Positions 45,634-55,339 of a stretch of DNA of 64,000 nucleotides are shown in pieces. Below the pieces are notes generated by a model. The model did not search any database, was not told the DNA's origin, and worked only from the letters and a program-made list of their open reading frames with translations. Numbering within the stretch: the first letter of the stretch is position 1; every line of letters begins with the position of its first letter. A program made the position numbers and the translations under genes. The DNA is from an uncultured Planctomycetota bacterium (lineage in GTDB: Bacteria; Planctomycetota; Phycisphaerae; Phycisphaerales; UBA5793): NCBI GenBank assembly GCA_900696685.1, contig CAADHA010000157.1:1-64000 (forward strand). The letters are read 5' to 3'.

Positions 45634-46530
45634 ATGAACGCGCCGCAGACACAACCCCTGATATCGGTCCGGAGCCTCGCCAAGGGGTTTGACGGGCGGA
45701 CCGTCCTCGACGGGATCAATCTCGATGTGATGCCGGGGGAAATCATGGTCATCATGGGGGGGTCGGGAAGCGGCAAGTCAACCCTCCTGCGCCACATGAT
45801 CGGGGCGCTGGCGCCCGACGAGGGGTCGGTTACCCTCTTCGGGCAGAATCTTGCGGACCTCGACGATGAAGGGCTGAACCGCATTCGCAAGAAGTTCGGT
45901 ATTCTGTTCCAGTCCGGGGCACTTTTTCAGTCCATGACCATCGCCGAGAACGTCGCCCTGCCCCTTCAGGAGCATACAACCCTCGACCAGAACATCATCA
46001 ACATCCAGGTCAAGATCAAACTGGAACTGGTGGGACTGCGTGAGCACGCGGACAAGTATCCGGCGCAGATCTCAGGCGGGATGAAGAAGCGTGCGGGGCT
46101 GGCGCGGGCCCTGGCCCTCGACCCGAGGATTCTCTTCTACGATGAGCCCTCCGCCGGCCTTGACCCCGTCACTTCGGCTGGAATCGACCGCCTGATCATT
46201 GATCTCACGAAGAAGCTGGGCGTGACGAGCGTGGTCGTCACGCACGAGATGGATTCGGCCTTCGCCATCGCCGACCGCATGGCGATGCTCGACAAGGGCC
46301 GGATGATTGTCGTCGCCGACCGCTCGTGGTTCGAGGAGCTGCGCGGCCACGACGTCGGCGACCTGACGGAGGAGCAGGCGCTCGTGCGGCAATTCATCCG
46401 CGGCGACGCCGACGGACCGATCACCCGCCGCCGCGCCGCGACCAACTACGAGGATGATCTCCTCGGCGCGCCGGACGTGCCGAGACTCGCGCCCGGACCG
46501 AGCATTGAATCGACGCGCATCGTGAAATGA
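45634..46530 (+). CDS. mlaF: ABC transporter ATP-binding protein, MlaF type
   Basis: A 298-residue ATPase of the MlaFEDB lipid-transport family. Walker A is GGSGSGKSTLLRHM near residue 37, the signature ISGGMKKRAGLARAL near 145 and Walker B ILFYDEPSAGLDPV near 168; the H-loop is VTHEMDSAFAIADRM. GGMKKR and the adjoining MlaD gene identify the Mla/Ttg2 type. The ATG at 45634 is chosen; an ATG 25 codons earlier is less likely. No membrane permease (MlaE) gene is adjacent in this window. Confidence 0.9.
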   Translation: MNAPQTQPLISVRSLAKGFDGRTVLDGINLDVMPGEIMVIMGGSGSGKSTLLRHMIGALAPDEGSVTLFGQNLADLDDEGLNRIRKKFGILFQSGALFQSMTIAENVALPLQEHTTLDQNIINIQVKIKLELVGLREHADKYPAQISGGMKKRAGLARALALDPRILFYDEPSAGLDPVTSAGIDRLIIDLTKKLGVTSVVVTHEMDSAFAIADRMAMLDKGRMIVVADRSWFEELRGHDVGDLTEEQALVRQFIRGDADGPITRRRAATNYEDDLLGAPDVPRLAPGPSIESTRIVK

Positions 46531-46570
46531 GTCCCAACCTGCACGACCGGATGGATGGACCGTCCCCAAC

Positions 46571-47893
46571 ATGAGCACCAGCCGCACGCGCCAGCGCAAC
46601 AACACGATTGCCGGGTTCTTCGTTCTCATCGCCATCGGGGGTTTCGTGGCGATGATCGTGGTCCTCTCGGACGTGGCGGCGCTCGCCCGCAACAGGCAGG
46701 TGGTGCGCATCGCCTTTCCGCTCGAAGTCGGGGTGCCGGGCGTGAAGGTCGGCTCCGACGTGATGATCGGGGGCATGAGCGTTGGAAAGGTGTCCGGGAT
46801 GAGGGCCGAACTCGACCGGCCCGGCGATCCTCGCTTTGTGGTCACCGTAACCATTCCAACGGATTACCAAATCCGCGCAGACGCTTTCGCGGGAATGGTC
46901 GTGCCGCTCATCGGCGGCACGACGGCAATCGACATCGGGCCGCTCGGCTCGACCGGCCCGCCCCTCGATTCCGCGTACTTCAGGTCCGGAGGGACGATCC
47001 AGGGCGGCTTCGCCCCTTCCGTCCTGCTCAAGTCGGCCGGCATCGGCCCCGAAGACCTGCGCAAGGTCAAGGAGATCATCAGCAAGGCGGATGCGATCGC
47101 GGCCAACGTCGAGGAAGTAACCGCATTCGTGCGCGAGACGGTCAATGCCGACGGCCCGCGCATCGTCGAGAGCATCCGCTCCGCGATCGAGGACGCGAAG
47201 GCGATCGTGGCGAGCGCCCGGGAGAACTGGCCGCAGTGGTCGCAGCGCTTCAGCGAGATCATCGAGCATGTGCAGGCGACGACGGCGCGCGGCCCGGAAC
47301 TGGCCGACAAGGCCGCCGGCCTCATGGACAACGCCGACGACGGCATCACCGACGTGCGCACGCTCGTGGCGGACGTTTCGCCGGACGTGAAGTCCACGGC
47401 TGCGGACGTGGCCGAGGTCGCCCGCTGGGCGCGGGAGGAGGGCCTGGCCCGCATCAATTCCGTAATCGACGATGCTCAGGGGGCGCTGGCCGTCGCAACC
47501 GAGACCTTCACGACCATCAACGGCAACCTGACCACGGAGATGCCCCAGGTCTCCCGGATACTCGGCAATCTGCGCCTCGCCTCGGACAATCTCAAACTCG
47601 CCTCCCTTGAAATCCGATCGCAGCCCTGGCGCGTTCTCTACACTCCGGGCAAGGAGGAGGGCAAGCAGTCCCTTCTGCACGACGCAGTGCGAACCTATGC
47701 TTCGGCGGTGTCCGACCTCGAAGCGTCGGTGGTGAGCCTCAAGGCGCTGCACGAGCGATACGGAGCGAACCTCGACCCCGAGAACGAGTTCGTGCAGCGG
47801 GCGCTGGCGGAGTTCGAGTCGAGATTTGACCGGTACCGCAGGGAAGAGAAGCGCTGGGGTGAGATTCTTTTCGGTACCGGAATCAAGCCGTAA
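46571..47893 (+). CDS. mlaD: MlaD-like MCE-domain lipid transport protein
   Basis: A 440-residue protein with an N-terminal membrane anchor (residues 12-33), one MCE domain (38-150; VGVPGVKVGSDVMIGGMSVGKV and MVVPLIGGTTAIDIG) and a long helical C-terminal tail with coiled-coil periodicity. MlaD proteins bind phospholipid and pass it between membranes. The tail is much longer than in E. coli MlaD and resembles mammalian-type or YebT-like extended MCE proteins, perhaps spanning the periplasm. It follows mlaF by 40 bases. Confidence 0.85.
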   Translation: MSTSRTRQRNNTIAGFFVLIAIGGFVAMIVVLSDVAALARNRQVVRIAFPLEVGVPGVKVGSDVMIGGMSVGKVSGMRAELDRPGDPRFVVTVTIPTDYQIRADAFAGMVVPLIGGTTAIDIGPLGSTGPPLDSAYFRSGGTIQGGFAPSVLLKSAGIGPEDLRKVKEIISKADAIAANVEEVTAFVRETVNADGPRIVESIRSAIEDAKAIVASARENWPQWSQRFSEIIEHVQATTARGPELADKAAGLMDNADDGITDVRTLVADVSPDVKSTAADVAEVARWAREEGLARINSVIDDAQGALAVATETFTTINGNLTTEMPQVSRILGNLRLASDNLKLASLEIRSQPWRVLYTPGKEEGKQSLLHDAVRTYASAVSDLEASVVSLKALHERYGANLDPENEFVQRALAEFESRFDRYRREEKRWGEILFGTGIKP

Positions 47894-47939
47894 CCGGGAC
47901 TGAAACCAGCGGCGCGCGGTTGCGAGTAAAGTGGAAGAC

Positions 47940-49298
47940 ATGAGACCTCGACTGGTCATCCTGCTGATCGCATACGTTGCGGTGCTGACGCGGGCGGATG
48001 CGCTGCTGGGCCGGCCGCAGAACGCGGAGGCGGAGCGTCCTGCCGCACCGGAGACGGTGATTCGCCTTTCGATCCCGCTCCAGGACGGGCAACTCAACCT
48101 CGGCACGCTGCTGGGCCGCCTTGCCGCCGAAATCGGCATGGACGGCGAGAAGATCGCCGCCGCCTGCGACGAGTCCATCCCCGTCCGCTCGGCTCTGGGG
48201 GGCAGCACGATCCGCCTCATCAACTCGCTCACGAATGATGTTCTCACCCTGAGCGTCGGGGCGGATGAAGTTGCGATCACGATTGACCGCGTGAGCTGGC
48301 GGCAGGAGAAGGCGGTCTTCCACAAGGCGATTCAGCGGCTCATCGAGTACTTCGCGCCCGAGGCGGCCGCCCTCGCAAGGGCGTCCTTTGGCGTCGTGGT
48401 TCATCGTCCAGGCGAACCGCCGGCGGCCCTCTCGCCCGAGAATGCGCCGCGTCAGGCGGTCGTGCTCATTCACGGCCTCGACGACGCCGGCCGGCTCTGG
48501 CGCGTGCTGATCCCCGCCCTGCACAAGGAGGGATACTCGGTCCTTGAAGTGACCTATCCCGACGACCAGGCGATCGCGGACTCGACGAAGTTCGTGGCCG
48601 GCCTGCTCGAGGAAGCGCGCCGCGCGGGCGTGGAGCGCATCTCGATCGTCGCCCACAGCATGGGCGCACTCATCAGCCGCGACCTGCTCACGGGCGAGGG
48701 TTCCTACGCCGGCGCGGTCGAAGGCGGAGACCGCTTTCCGCGCGTGCAGCGCTTCATCATGCTCGGCCCGCCCAACCACGGCTCGAAGATGGCGCTCTTC
48801 CGGCTCGGATCCGAGGCGCGCGACCAGGTCGTGCGGGCGCTGAGCGGAGACGGCCTGCTTGTCGGCGGGTTCTTCGACGGGGCCGGCGAGGCGCAGGACG
48901 ACCTCGCGCCCGGCAGCGCGTTCCTCACGGCCCTGAACGCGCGGCCGCTTCCCTCCGGCCTGCCCGTCACGATCATCGCCGGCCCGACCAGCCCCTTCAC
49001 AGGGGGCGACGTTGCGTCTCTTGTCGAGCGCGTGGACAAACTCGTTGTGACCAAGTACGGCAAGATGTTCGACGGCGCCGAAGTTGAGAAGGCCATGAGC
49101 GACCTGGTCGCCGGGGTCGGCGACGGGTGCGTCTCGATCGAATCGACGCGCCTTGAGGGCGTCGAGGACCATGTGATCGTCCGCGCGAATCACCTGAGCA
49201 TGATCCGTCCTTTCGGAGCATCGGCCGGCACGGAGGTTCCCCCGGCGATTCCCATCATTCTCGACCGCCTGTCGCAGGATCGGCCGGCGCGGCCGTGA
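47940..49298 (+). CDS. Alpha/beta hydrolase, lipase-like
   Basis: A 452-residue exported protein (signal-like helix 1-20). Residues 160-420 are an alpha/beta hydrolase: the oxyanion strand [15 protein letters not shown], the nucleophile elbow [12 protein letters not shown], and the [10 protein letters not shown] segment typical of lipases/acylglycerol esterases; the catalytic His is probably in ANHLSMIR. Residues 20-150 are an unassigned N-terminal region. It lies 46 bases after mlaD, so a lipid-related role is plausible but inferred. The ATG at 47940 is preferred over a GTG three codons upstream. Confidence 0.82.
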   Translation: MRPRLVILLIAYVAVLTRADALLGRPQNAEAERPAAPETVIRLSIPLQDGQLNLGTLLGRLAAEIGMDGEKIAAACDESIPVRSALGGSTIRLINSLTNDVLTLSVGADEVAITIDRVSWRQEKAVFHKAIQRLIEYFAPEAAALARASFGVVVHRPGEPPAALSPENAPRQAVVLIHGLDDAGRLWRVLIPALHKEGYSVLEVTYPDDQAIADSTKFVAGLLEEARRAGVERISIVAHSMGALISRDLLTGEGSYAGAVEGGDRFPRVQRFIMLGPPNHGSKMALFRLGSEARDQVVRALSGDGLLVGGFFDGAGEAQDDLAPGSAFLTALNARPLPSGLPVTIIAGPTSPFTGGDVASLVERVDKLVVTKYGKMFDGAEVEKAMSDLVAGVGDGCVSIESTRLEGVEDHVIVRANHLSMIRPFGASAGTEVPPAIPIILDRLSQDRPARP

Positions 49299-49437
49299 AG
49301 TCGCGTGGCGGCGGCAGGAGTCCGAGTATCCGCCCCATTCTGCCTCTTGGGCCGGGGAAAGGGATGGATCGGACCGCCGTGATGGCCGATCATCAGTGAC
49401 GGCCGCGTGCGGCGGCCGCCTGGGAGTACGCACGCAG

Positions 49438-50490
49438 ATGCGGGTGCTGGTTACGGGCAGCAGCGGACTGATCGGTTCCGAAGCAGTGGTCTCATTCGAC
49501 CGCATGGGCTTCGAGGTGACCGGCGTGGACAACAACATGCGGGCCGATTTCTTCGGCCCGAAAGGCGACACGACCTGGAACCGCCGGCGCCTGGAATCGA
49601 CGTGCCGCCGCTTCACCCACCGCGAGCTGGACATCCGCGACCGCGGCGGCGTGGCGCAACTCCTCAAGACCAACACGTTTGATCTGATCGTCCACGCGGC
49701 GGCGCAGCCAAGCCATGACCTCGCGGCGTCGCGGCCCTACGACGACTTCGACGTCAACGCGGTGGGCACGCTCAATCTCCTCGAAGCCTGCCGGCGGCAC
49801 TGCCCCGATGCAGTCTTCATCCACATGAGCACGAACAAGGTCTACGGCGACGGGCCGAACCGCATTCCCCTGCGCGAACTCGAAACGCGCTGGGACTACG
49901 CCGATGAGCGCTACGCCCACGGCATCGCCGAGGACTTTCCCATCGACCACTGCCTGCACTCGCTCTTCGGCGCCTCCAAGGTCGCGGGCGACGTGCTGGC
50001 GCAGGAGTATGGGCGTTACTTCGGCCTCAAGACCGGCATTTTCCGCGGCGGCTGCCTCACCGGCCCACAGCACAGCGGCGTCGAACTGCACGGCTTTCTC
50101 AACTACCTCGTCCTCGTCGCGCTCCGCGAAGAGCCTTACACGATCTTCGGCTACAAGGGCAAGCAGGTGCGCGATCAGATTCACAGTTGCGACGTCGTGA
50201 GCGCCTTCTGGCAGTTCGCGCAGAACCCCCGGCCCGGCGAGGTCTACAACCTCGGCGGCGGCAAGGCCAACGCCGCCAGCCTTCTCGAGTGCGTCGAGAT
50301 GATCCACCAGGCGACGGGGAAGAAGCCGAGACTGGCCTACAGCGAGACCAACCGCATCGGCGACCACATCTGCTATTACTCCGACCTGCGCAAACTCCAG
50401 TCGCACTACCCCGAGTGGAAACTCACGCGCAGCCTCGAGCAGATCATCGAGGAGATGGTCCGGGTCATCTCGGATCAGCAACGGGCGTAA
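49438..50490 (+). CDS. NAD-dependent epimerase/dehydratase (CDP-paratose epimerase-like)
   Basis: A 350-residue extended SDR enzyme. The NAD-binding loop is [14 protein letters not shown] near residue 5, followed by [18 protein letters not shown] and [39 protein letters not shown]. The usual catalytic Tyr of YxxxK is Phe here (FGASK), which I recall as normal for this subgroup, known from CDP-paratose 2-epimerase-like proteins, so a different acid/base residue may act. The start ATG at 49438 gives the canonical [10 protein letters not shown] opening. It is the first gene of a surface-polysaccharide cluster. Confidence 0.85.
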   Translation: MRVLVTGSSGLIGSEAVVSFDRMGFEVTGVDNNMRADFFGPKGDTTWNRRRLESTCRRFTHRELDIRDRGGVAQLLKTNTFDLIVHAAAQPSHDLAASRPYDDFDVNAVGTLNLLEACRRHCPDAVFIHMSTNKVYGDGPNRIPLRELETRWDYADERYAHGIAEDFPIDHCLHSLFGASKVAGDVLAQEYGRYFGLKTGIFRGGCLTGPQHSGVELHGFLNYLVLVALREEPYTIFGYKGKQVRDQIHSCDVVSAFWQFAQNPRPGEVYNLGGGKANAASLLECVEMIHQATGKKPRLAYSETNRIGDHICYYSDLRKLQSHYPEWKLTRSLEQIIEEMVRVISDQQRA

Positions 50491-50529
50491 GGTCAGGGCC
50501 AGCGAGCAGGAGACCCGGAGCCCCGGCCG

Positions 50530-51774
50530 ATGCGCATCACGATCATCAACCAGTTCTACACGCCGGACATCAGCCCGACGGCGCATCTGGCGGCGTCGCT
50601 GGCCGAGCACCGCGTCAGAAAGCCTCACAAGGACGAACTGCGCATCATTTCCAGCGCGGGCGGCTATGTGCCGCAGTCGGGTGCGGTGGAGGAGTCGATG
50701 TTCGACAATCCTCGCATTCACCGGCTGTGGACGCCGAACCTGGGCAAGTCCAGCACCTTGAAACGGTGCATCGACTACGGCGTGTTCTATTTCTCGGCCG
50801 CGATGACGTCGCTGACGATGCCGCGCCAGGACGTGATCATTTCTCTCACGACCCCGCCGTTCATCGCGTGGACGGCGGTGCTGCACCAGTTCCTTCACCC
50901 GTGGACGCGCCTGATCCTGTGGAACATGGACTGCTATCCCGAGCTGGCCGAGCGTTCGGGCAAGCTCGACGAGAACGGCTGGGCCGCCCGAATCATGCGC
51001 AGGATGAACCGCATGCTGTTTCGGCGGATGGAGCGCATCGTGTGCCTCGACCAGGCGATGGCGAACCTGCTCAACGAGCACTACGCCTCGCCGGACAAGC
51101 CGCTGCCGACGACGATCATTCCCAACTGGGAGGCGGCGGCGTTCTTTCCGAGAGCGTCCCTGAAGCCGAATCCGAAGCGGGAGGCGTGGAGCGGCGTCGA
51201 AGAGCACCGGCTCGCCGGGCGCTTCGTCGTGCTCTACCTCGGCAACGCCGGTTACGGGCACGAGTTTGACACGGCGCTGGCCGCCGCGGCAATGCTCAAC
51301 AATGAGCCGGTCACGTTTCTCTTCGTCGGGGGCGGATCGCGATGGGAGGAGATCGAGCGAGGCGTCGAGGAGCGCGGCCTCAAGAACGTCGTCCTGCACG
51401 GATACGTGCCCAAGGACATGACCCGCCTCGTCATGCAGAGCGCGGACTGCGCGCTGATCACGCTGCGCGACCGCATTCTCGGGGTGATGAGCCCGAGCAA
51501 ACTGCACTCGAATCTGGCGATGGGATTGCCGATCGTCTACATCGGCCCCGAGACGAGCAACGTCGATGAGGCCATCCGGACGTATGACTGCGGCATCAGT
51601 GTGCGCCATGGCCAGGCCGCCGAGGCTGCCGCCTACATTCGCAGCCTGATGAACGACGAGACGAAGAAGGCGGCGGCCAGGGAGAAGGCCCGCGCCGCTT
51701 TTGATGCGGCGTTCTGCGACACCGTGACGCTGAAGAAGTTCGACGACGTCATCGCCGGCAAGATCGACGCATGA
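50530..51774 (+). CDS. GT4-family glycosyltransferase
   Basis: A 414-residue GT-B enzyme of the WbuB/WbaZ-like group that adds a sugar to a growing polysaccharide. The N-terminal MRITIINQFYTPDISPTAHL and the ISLTTPPFIAWTAVL segment are typical, as are IIPNWEAAAFFP, VVLYLGNAGYGHEFDT and the C-terminal donor site LGVMSPSKLHSNLAMGLPIVYIG. Its stop overlaps the formyltransferase start by four bases. The sugar is not determined. Confidence 0.87.
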   Translation: MRITIINQFYTPDISPTAHLAASLAEHRVRKPHKDELRIISSAGGYVPQSGAVEESMFDNPRIHRLWTPNLGKSSTLKRCIDYGVFYFSAAMTSLTMPRQDVIISLTTPPFIAWTAVLHQFLHPWTRLILWNMDCYPELAERSGKLDENGWAARIMRRMNRMLFRRMERIVCLDQAMANLLNEHYASPDKPLPTTIIPNWEAAAFFPRASLKPNPKREAWSGVEEHRLAGRFVVLYLGNAGYGHEFDTALAAAAMLNNEPVTFLFVGGGSRWEEIERGVEERGLKNVVLHGYVPKDMTRLVMQSADCALITLRDRILGVMSPSKLHSNLAMGLPIVYIGPETSNVDEAIRTYDCGISVRHGQAAEAAAYIRSLMNDETKKAAAREKARAAFDAAFCDTVTLKKFDDVIAGKIDA

Positions 51775-52568
51775 AGCAACTGACCAAGTACATCTTCGTT
51801 CAGAACGACCCCTTCTACCTGCCGAAGGTCCTCGACAAGGTCCTGCGCGAGTTCGCCGACAGCACCGCGGGCGTCAACATCCAGAGCGTGGCGCAGGGCA
51901 GGCGAACGGTTTTTCAGACCGCGGCGGACCTCTACCGCCTTTACGGCTTCAACTACTTCCAGTGGAAACTGCGGCGCTACGCCTGGCGGAAACTCTGCGC
52001 CAAGGTGATCAACGGCTGGCTCGGCTCGACGCGAACCTGTTACAGTGTGAAGGCCGTGGCGCGCAAGTACGGCGTCGAAGCGACCGAAGCCGTCGACGTC
52101 AACTCCGAAGCTTTTCGCACTCACCTGCGCGAGCGCGGCGTGGAACTGATCGTCTCCATCTCGGGCACGCAGTTCTACGGGAAGAAGTTGCGCGAGCAGA
52201 CGCCCGCGGGGATCATCAACTGCCACGGGGCGCTCCTGCCGAGGTACCGCGGGCTGATGCCGAGTTTCTGGACGCTGGCCAACGGTGAGAGCATCGGGGG
52301 CGTGACCGTCCACTTCGTGGACGCAAAGCTCGACAACGGGCCTATTCTCGTGCAGGAGACCTACCGCATTCACCCGCGCGACAGTCTCGAGGACATCATG
52401 GCCCGTTCCAAGGACCTCGCGGCGGAGGCGATCATCCGCAGCGTGCGCCTCATCGAGGCCGGCGATCCGCCCCTGCTGCCCAATGATGAAGCGCTGGCGA
52501 CGCACTTCTCCATGCCGACGCGCGAGGATGTGCTTCGCTTCCGGCGATCAGGACATCGGTTTGTGTGA
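51771..52568 (+). CDS. Formyltransferase-family protein in a polysaccharide cluster
   Basis: A 265-residue protein with the formyltransferase fold. The catalytic triad pattern is present: INCHGALLPRYRGLMPSFW (Asn, His) near residue 145 and VDAKLDNGPIL (Asp) near 183. In this context it probably transfers formyl from 10-formyl-tetrahydrofolate to an amino sugar rather than to Met-tRNA, for which the length and the lack of the C-terminal OB domain are unsuitable. It overlaps the preceding glycosyltransferase by four bases and is followed by a G-run and short repeats. Confidence 0.8.
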   Translation: MKQLTKYIFVQNDPFYLPKVLDKVLREFADSTAGVNIQSVAQGRRTVFQTAADLYRLYGFNYFQWKLRRYAWRKLCAKVINGWLGSTRTCYSVKAVARKYGVEATEAVDVNSEAFRTHLRERGVELIVSISGTQFYGKKLREQTPAGIINCHGALLPRYRGLMPSFWTLANGESIGGVTVHFVDAKLDNGPILVQETYRIHPRDSLEDIMARSKDLAAEAIIRSVRLIEAGDPPLLPNDEALATHFSMPTREDVLRFRRSGHRFV

Positions 52569-52569
52569 A

Positions 52570-52580
52570 GGGGGGGGGGG
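52570..52580 (+). repeat. Eleven-G homopolymer after the formyltransferase stop
   Basis: Eleven consecutive Gs begin two bases after the stop codon. It lies outside genes, between formyltransferase and deacetylase. Confidence 0.9.
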
Positions 52581-52600
52581 ATTGAGGCACAAGGCACCAG

Positions 52601-52627
52601 GCACTGGGCACTGGGCACTGGGCACTC
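52601..52627 (+). repeat. GCACTGG tandem repeat
   Basis: Three perfect copies of the seven-base unit GCACTGG plus a partial fourth (GCACTC) lie between two genes; a related GCACCAG precedes them. Confidence 0.85.
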
Positions 52628-52702
52628 GGGAAGGGATCGAGGCATCGTGGTATGGCGGGCAAAGTCCCGGCACTCCTGTGCAGGGGAGGGCAGGAGCCCT
52701 GA

Positions 52703-53578
52703 ATGATGAGCGACGATCGAGTGGTCAATGCGCTTTCCTTCGACATCGAGGACTGGTTCCACATGGTGGAGATTCCGGCGGTCGCCGATCCCGCGCGCTG
52801 GGATGATCTTCCCTCGCTTGTCGTCGAGCAGACGCGCTGGATCGTCGAAGCGATCGGCGCCGCCTCCACGCGTGCGACCTTCTTCATCCTCGGCTGGGTC
52901 GCCGACCGGCATCCGCACCTCGCGAAGATGATCGCGGCCGCGGGGCACGAGGTCGCCACGCACTCCTACTGGCACCGCAAGGTCTACGAACTGACGCCTG
53001 AGTCGTTCCGCGACGACCTGAAGCGTTCGATCGACGTCCTGTCGGACCAGACGGGGCGGCGGATCAGGGGGTTTCGCGCGCCGTCGTTCTCGATCACGCC
53101 GGGCACGGAGTGGGCCTTTGACGTGATGCACGACCTGGGGATCGAGTATGACGCGAGTCTCTTCCCCGCGAGCCGGGGGCACGGGGGATATCCGTGCGCG
53201 CCCGGGCCGCACTCGTTCACGGCCGCGCCGTCGGGGCGGGCGATGCCGGAACTGCCCATGAGCGTGATGCGCCTCGGGCCGGCCGGTCTGTGCTTCAGCG
53301 GCGGGGGGTACCTGCGCCTCCTGCCTCTGTGGGCGATCCGGCGCGGCTTCGCGCAGTTCAACGCCGCGGGCCGTCCCGTGGTCATCTACCTCCATCCGCG
53401 CGATTTTGCTCCCGACTGCCCGCGCGTGCCGATGCCCTTGACGAGGCGGTTCAAGTGCTACGTCGGACTCCGATCGACGAGGGGCAAACTCGAGGCGCTG
53501 CTGAGGTCCTACCGCTTCGACGCGTGCGAATCGGTGCTGGGTCTCGATGGCGCCGCCACGGCGGGAGCGGTCGCATGA
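52703..53578 (+). CDS. Polysaccharide deacetylase (XrtA/PEP-CTERM-type)
   Basis: A 291-residue NodB-homology deacetylase: the metal/catalytic motif LSFDIEDWFHMVEI near residue 9, THSYWHRKV near 85 (His-x-x-x-His metal ligands), GFRAPSFSI near 121 and the C-terminal VIYLHPRDF near 225. The opening and the DUF3473-like end match the deacetylases found with exosortase and exopolysaccharide clusters. No exosortase gene lies in the window. Its stop overlaps the start of the GT2 gene. The upstream 130 bases hold the G-run and tandem repeat. Confidence 0.86.
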   Translation: MMSDDRVVNALSFDIEDWFHMVEIPAVADPARWDDLPSLVVEQTRWIVEAIGAASTRATFFILGWVADRHPHLAKMIAAAGHEVATHSYWHRKVYELTPESFRDDLKRSIDVLSDQTGRRIRGFRAPSFSITPGTEWAFDVMHDLGIEYDASLFPASRGHGGYPCAPGPHSFTAAPSGRAMPELPMSVMRLGPAGLCFSGGGYLRLLPLWAIRRGFAQFNAAGRPVVIYLHPRDFAPDCPRVPMPLTRRFKCYVGLRSTRGKLEALLRSYRFDACESVLGLDGAATAGAVA

Positions 53579-54606
53579 TGGTCGTCAACTCCGGCACGTC
53601 GGTTCCAGCGGCGGCGGCGCCGGCGCGGCATGCGCGGCCCGTCGAGCGTGACGGGCGAGCCGATGCGCTTGGGGCGCAGGTTTCGGCGGATCGGCTCCCC
53701 GAGGGGGCCTGGCCCGGTGCTGCAACCGTGCCCGTGAGCGTTCTCATTCCAGTGAAGAATGAGCAGAGGAACATCGTCGAGTGCATCCGCCGCCTGCGCT
53801 GGGCGCGGCAGATCGCCGTGATCGACTCGCACTCGACGGATGAGACGGTCCCGCTGGCGCAGGCGATGGGGGCGGAGGTGTACCAGTTCGACTACGGTCC
53901 GGAGGGCTGGCCCAAGAAGAAGAACTGGGCGCTCGAGCACGTGCCCTGGCGCCATGAATGGGTTCTGATCATGGACGCGGACGAACACATGACGCCGGAA
54001 CTCGCCGAGGAAATCCGCCGGGTCGTAACGGACCAGGGGGCTTCTGGACGGCCGTTCGACGCGTGGTGGATCAACCGGCGCTTCATTTTCATGGGCCGCT
54101 GGATCAGGCGCTGCGGCTACTACCCCTCGTGGAACATCCGTCTCTTCCGCCACGCGCTGGGGCGCTACGAACGGATCGGCGACCTCGGCGACACCGGCTC
54201 GGGCGACAACGAAGTGCATGAGCACATCGTCCTGTCATCGGGCCAGGCGGGGTACCTGAAGAACGACTTCCTGCACTACGCCTACCCCGACATCGCGACG
54301 TGGGTGGAGAAGCACAACCGCTATTCGACGTGGGAGGCGCACGCGGCGGCGGCGGGGGACGCAGGCGGACTCGAGCCGTCGCTCTTCGGCGGACCGATCG
54401 CGCGGCGGCGCTGGCTCAAGGCCCGCTCGCGCCGTCTGCCCCTGCGCCCGACGCTGCGGTTTCTCTACGCCTACGTTCTCAAGAGAGGATTCCTCGACGG
54501 GTACCCCGGCTTCGTCTTCTGCCGTCTCCTGGCGATCTACGAGTTTCTCTCCGTCGCCAAGCATCATGAGATGCAGGCGCAGCGCCGCGTGAAGGATGCA
54601 CCGTGA
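53575..54606 (+). CDS. GT2-family glycosyltransferase
   Basis: A 343-residue enzyme with VSVLIPVKNEQRNIVECI near residue 55, IDSHSTDETV near 83, MDADEHMTPELA near 130 (DxD metal site) and a helical C-terminus. It resembles glycosyltransferases of the LPS core (WaaE/KdtX) type. The first 50 residues are low-complexity. The ATG ATG start overlaps the deacetylase stop. It is followed by an acetyltransferase whose GTG start overlaps its stop codon. Confidence 0.86.
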   Translation: MMVVNSGTSVPAAAAPARHARPVERDGRADALGAQVSADRLPEGAWPGAATVPVSVLIPVKNEQRNIVECIRRLRWARQIAVIDSHSTDETVPLAQAMGAEVYQFDYGPEGWPKKKNWALEHVPWRHEWVLIMDADEHMTPELAEEIRRVVTDQGASGRPFDAWWINRRFIFMGRWIRRCGYYPSWNIRLFRHALGRYERIGDLGDTGSGDNEVHEHIVLSSGQAGYLKNDFLHYAYPDIATWVEKHNRYSTWEAHAAAAGDAGGLEPSLFGGPIARRRWLKARSRRLPLRPTLRFLYAYVLKRGFLDGYPGFVFCRLLAIYEFLSVAKHHEMQAQRRVKDAP

Positions 54607-55202
54607 ACCGCAGTCCCGGACATGACGATGCCTCACCGGTGGCGCCGGTCGGTCGGGCCGCAGAAGACCGCCACCTCTCCACGTGGACGATGCGCGAGAA
54701 GGTCGGCCGCGTCCTCTGGTACGCCGTCGAGGCAATCTTCTTTCGCCTCAGTCCCCGGCCGATGTACGGCTGGCGGGCGTGGCTGCTGCGCCGCTTCGGC
54801 GCCGACGTGCATCGCACTGCGCGGCTGCGATCGACGGTGCGCATCGAAGTCCCGTGGCATCTGGCCATTGGAGCGGGTTCGTCCGTCGGGGACTTTGCGA
54901 TTCTCTACTGCCTCGGGCCGATCCGCATCGGCCGGGGCGTCACCATCAGCCAGTACGCGCACCTCTGCGCGGGGACGCACGACTTCACGCGCCGCGACAT
55001 GCCGCTGCTGCGGCTGCCGATCGTGATTGAAGATGAAGCGTGGATCGCGGCGGATGTCTTCGTGGGGCCGGGCGTGACGGTCGGCGAAGGCTGCGTGGTC
55101 GGCGCGCGGTCGAGCGTCTTCGGCGACCTGCGGCCGTGGACGGTCTGCATGGGCAACCCGGCGAGAGCGGTGAAGGAGCGGCCGCGATTCGATCAGCGTT
55201 GA
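54603..55202 (+). CDS. WcaF-like hexapeptide acetyltransferase
   Basis: A 199-residue protein of the left-handed beta-helix acyltransferase family. The region IRIGRGVTISQYAHLCAGTHDFTRRDMPLL with IVIEDEAWIAADVFVGPGVTVGEGCVVGARSSV is typical of colanic acid-type WcaF acetyltransferases. GTG start overlaps the GT2 stop by four bases. It is the last gene of the cluster and would O-acetylate a sugar of the polymer. Confidence 0.87.
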   Translation: MNRSPGHDDASPVAPVGRAAEDRHLSTWTMREKVGRVLWYAVEAIFFRLSPRPMYGWRAWLLRRFGADVHRTARLRSTVRIEVPWHLAIGAGSSVGDFAILYCLGPIRIGRGVTISQYAHLCAGTHDFTRRDMPLLRLPIVIEDEAWIAADVFVGPGVTVGEGCVVGARSSVFGDLRPWTVCMGNPARAVKERPRFDQR

Positions 55203-55339
55203 ACGCCGGGGAGGACGCAACGGACCGAGGAACGAGGGGGCAGGCGGCTTCGTGTCCATCAGTCAGTTGACCTCCCGAACTCCTGTTCCCTCGATTCGCT
55301 GTTCCCCTGACTGCTCAGCCCCTCCTATGCTCCCGTGAC

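Noticed and set aside
55203-55339. Short purine-rich similarities to a stretch at 63360-63400
   Set aside because: The match is only around 12 bases and of low complexity, so it does not support a dispersed repeat.
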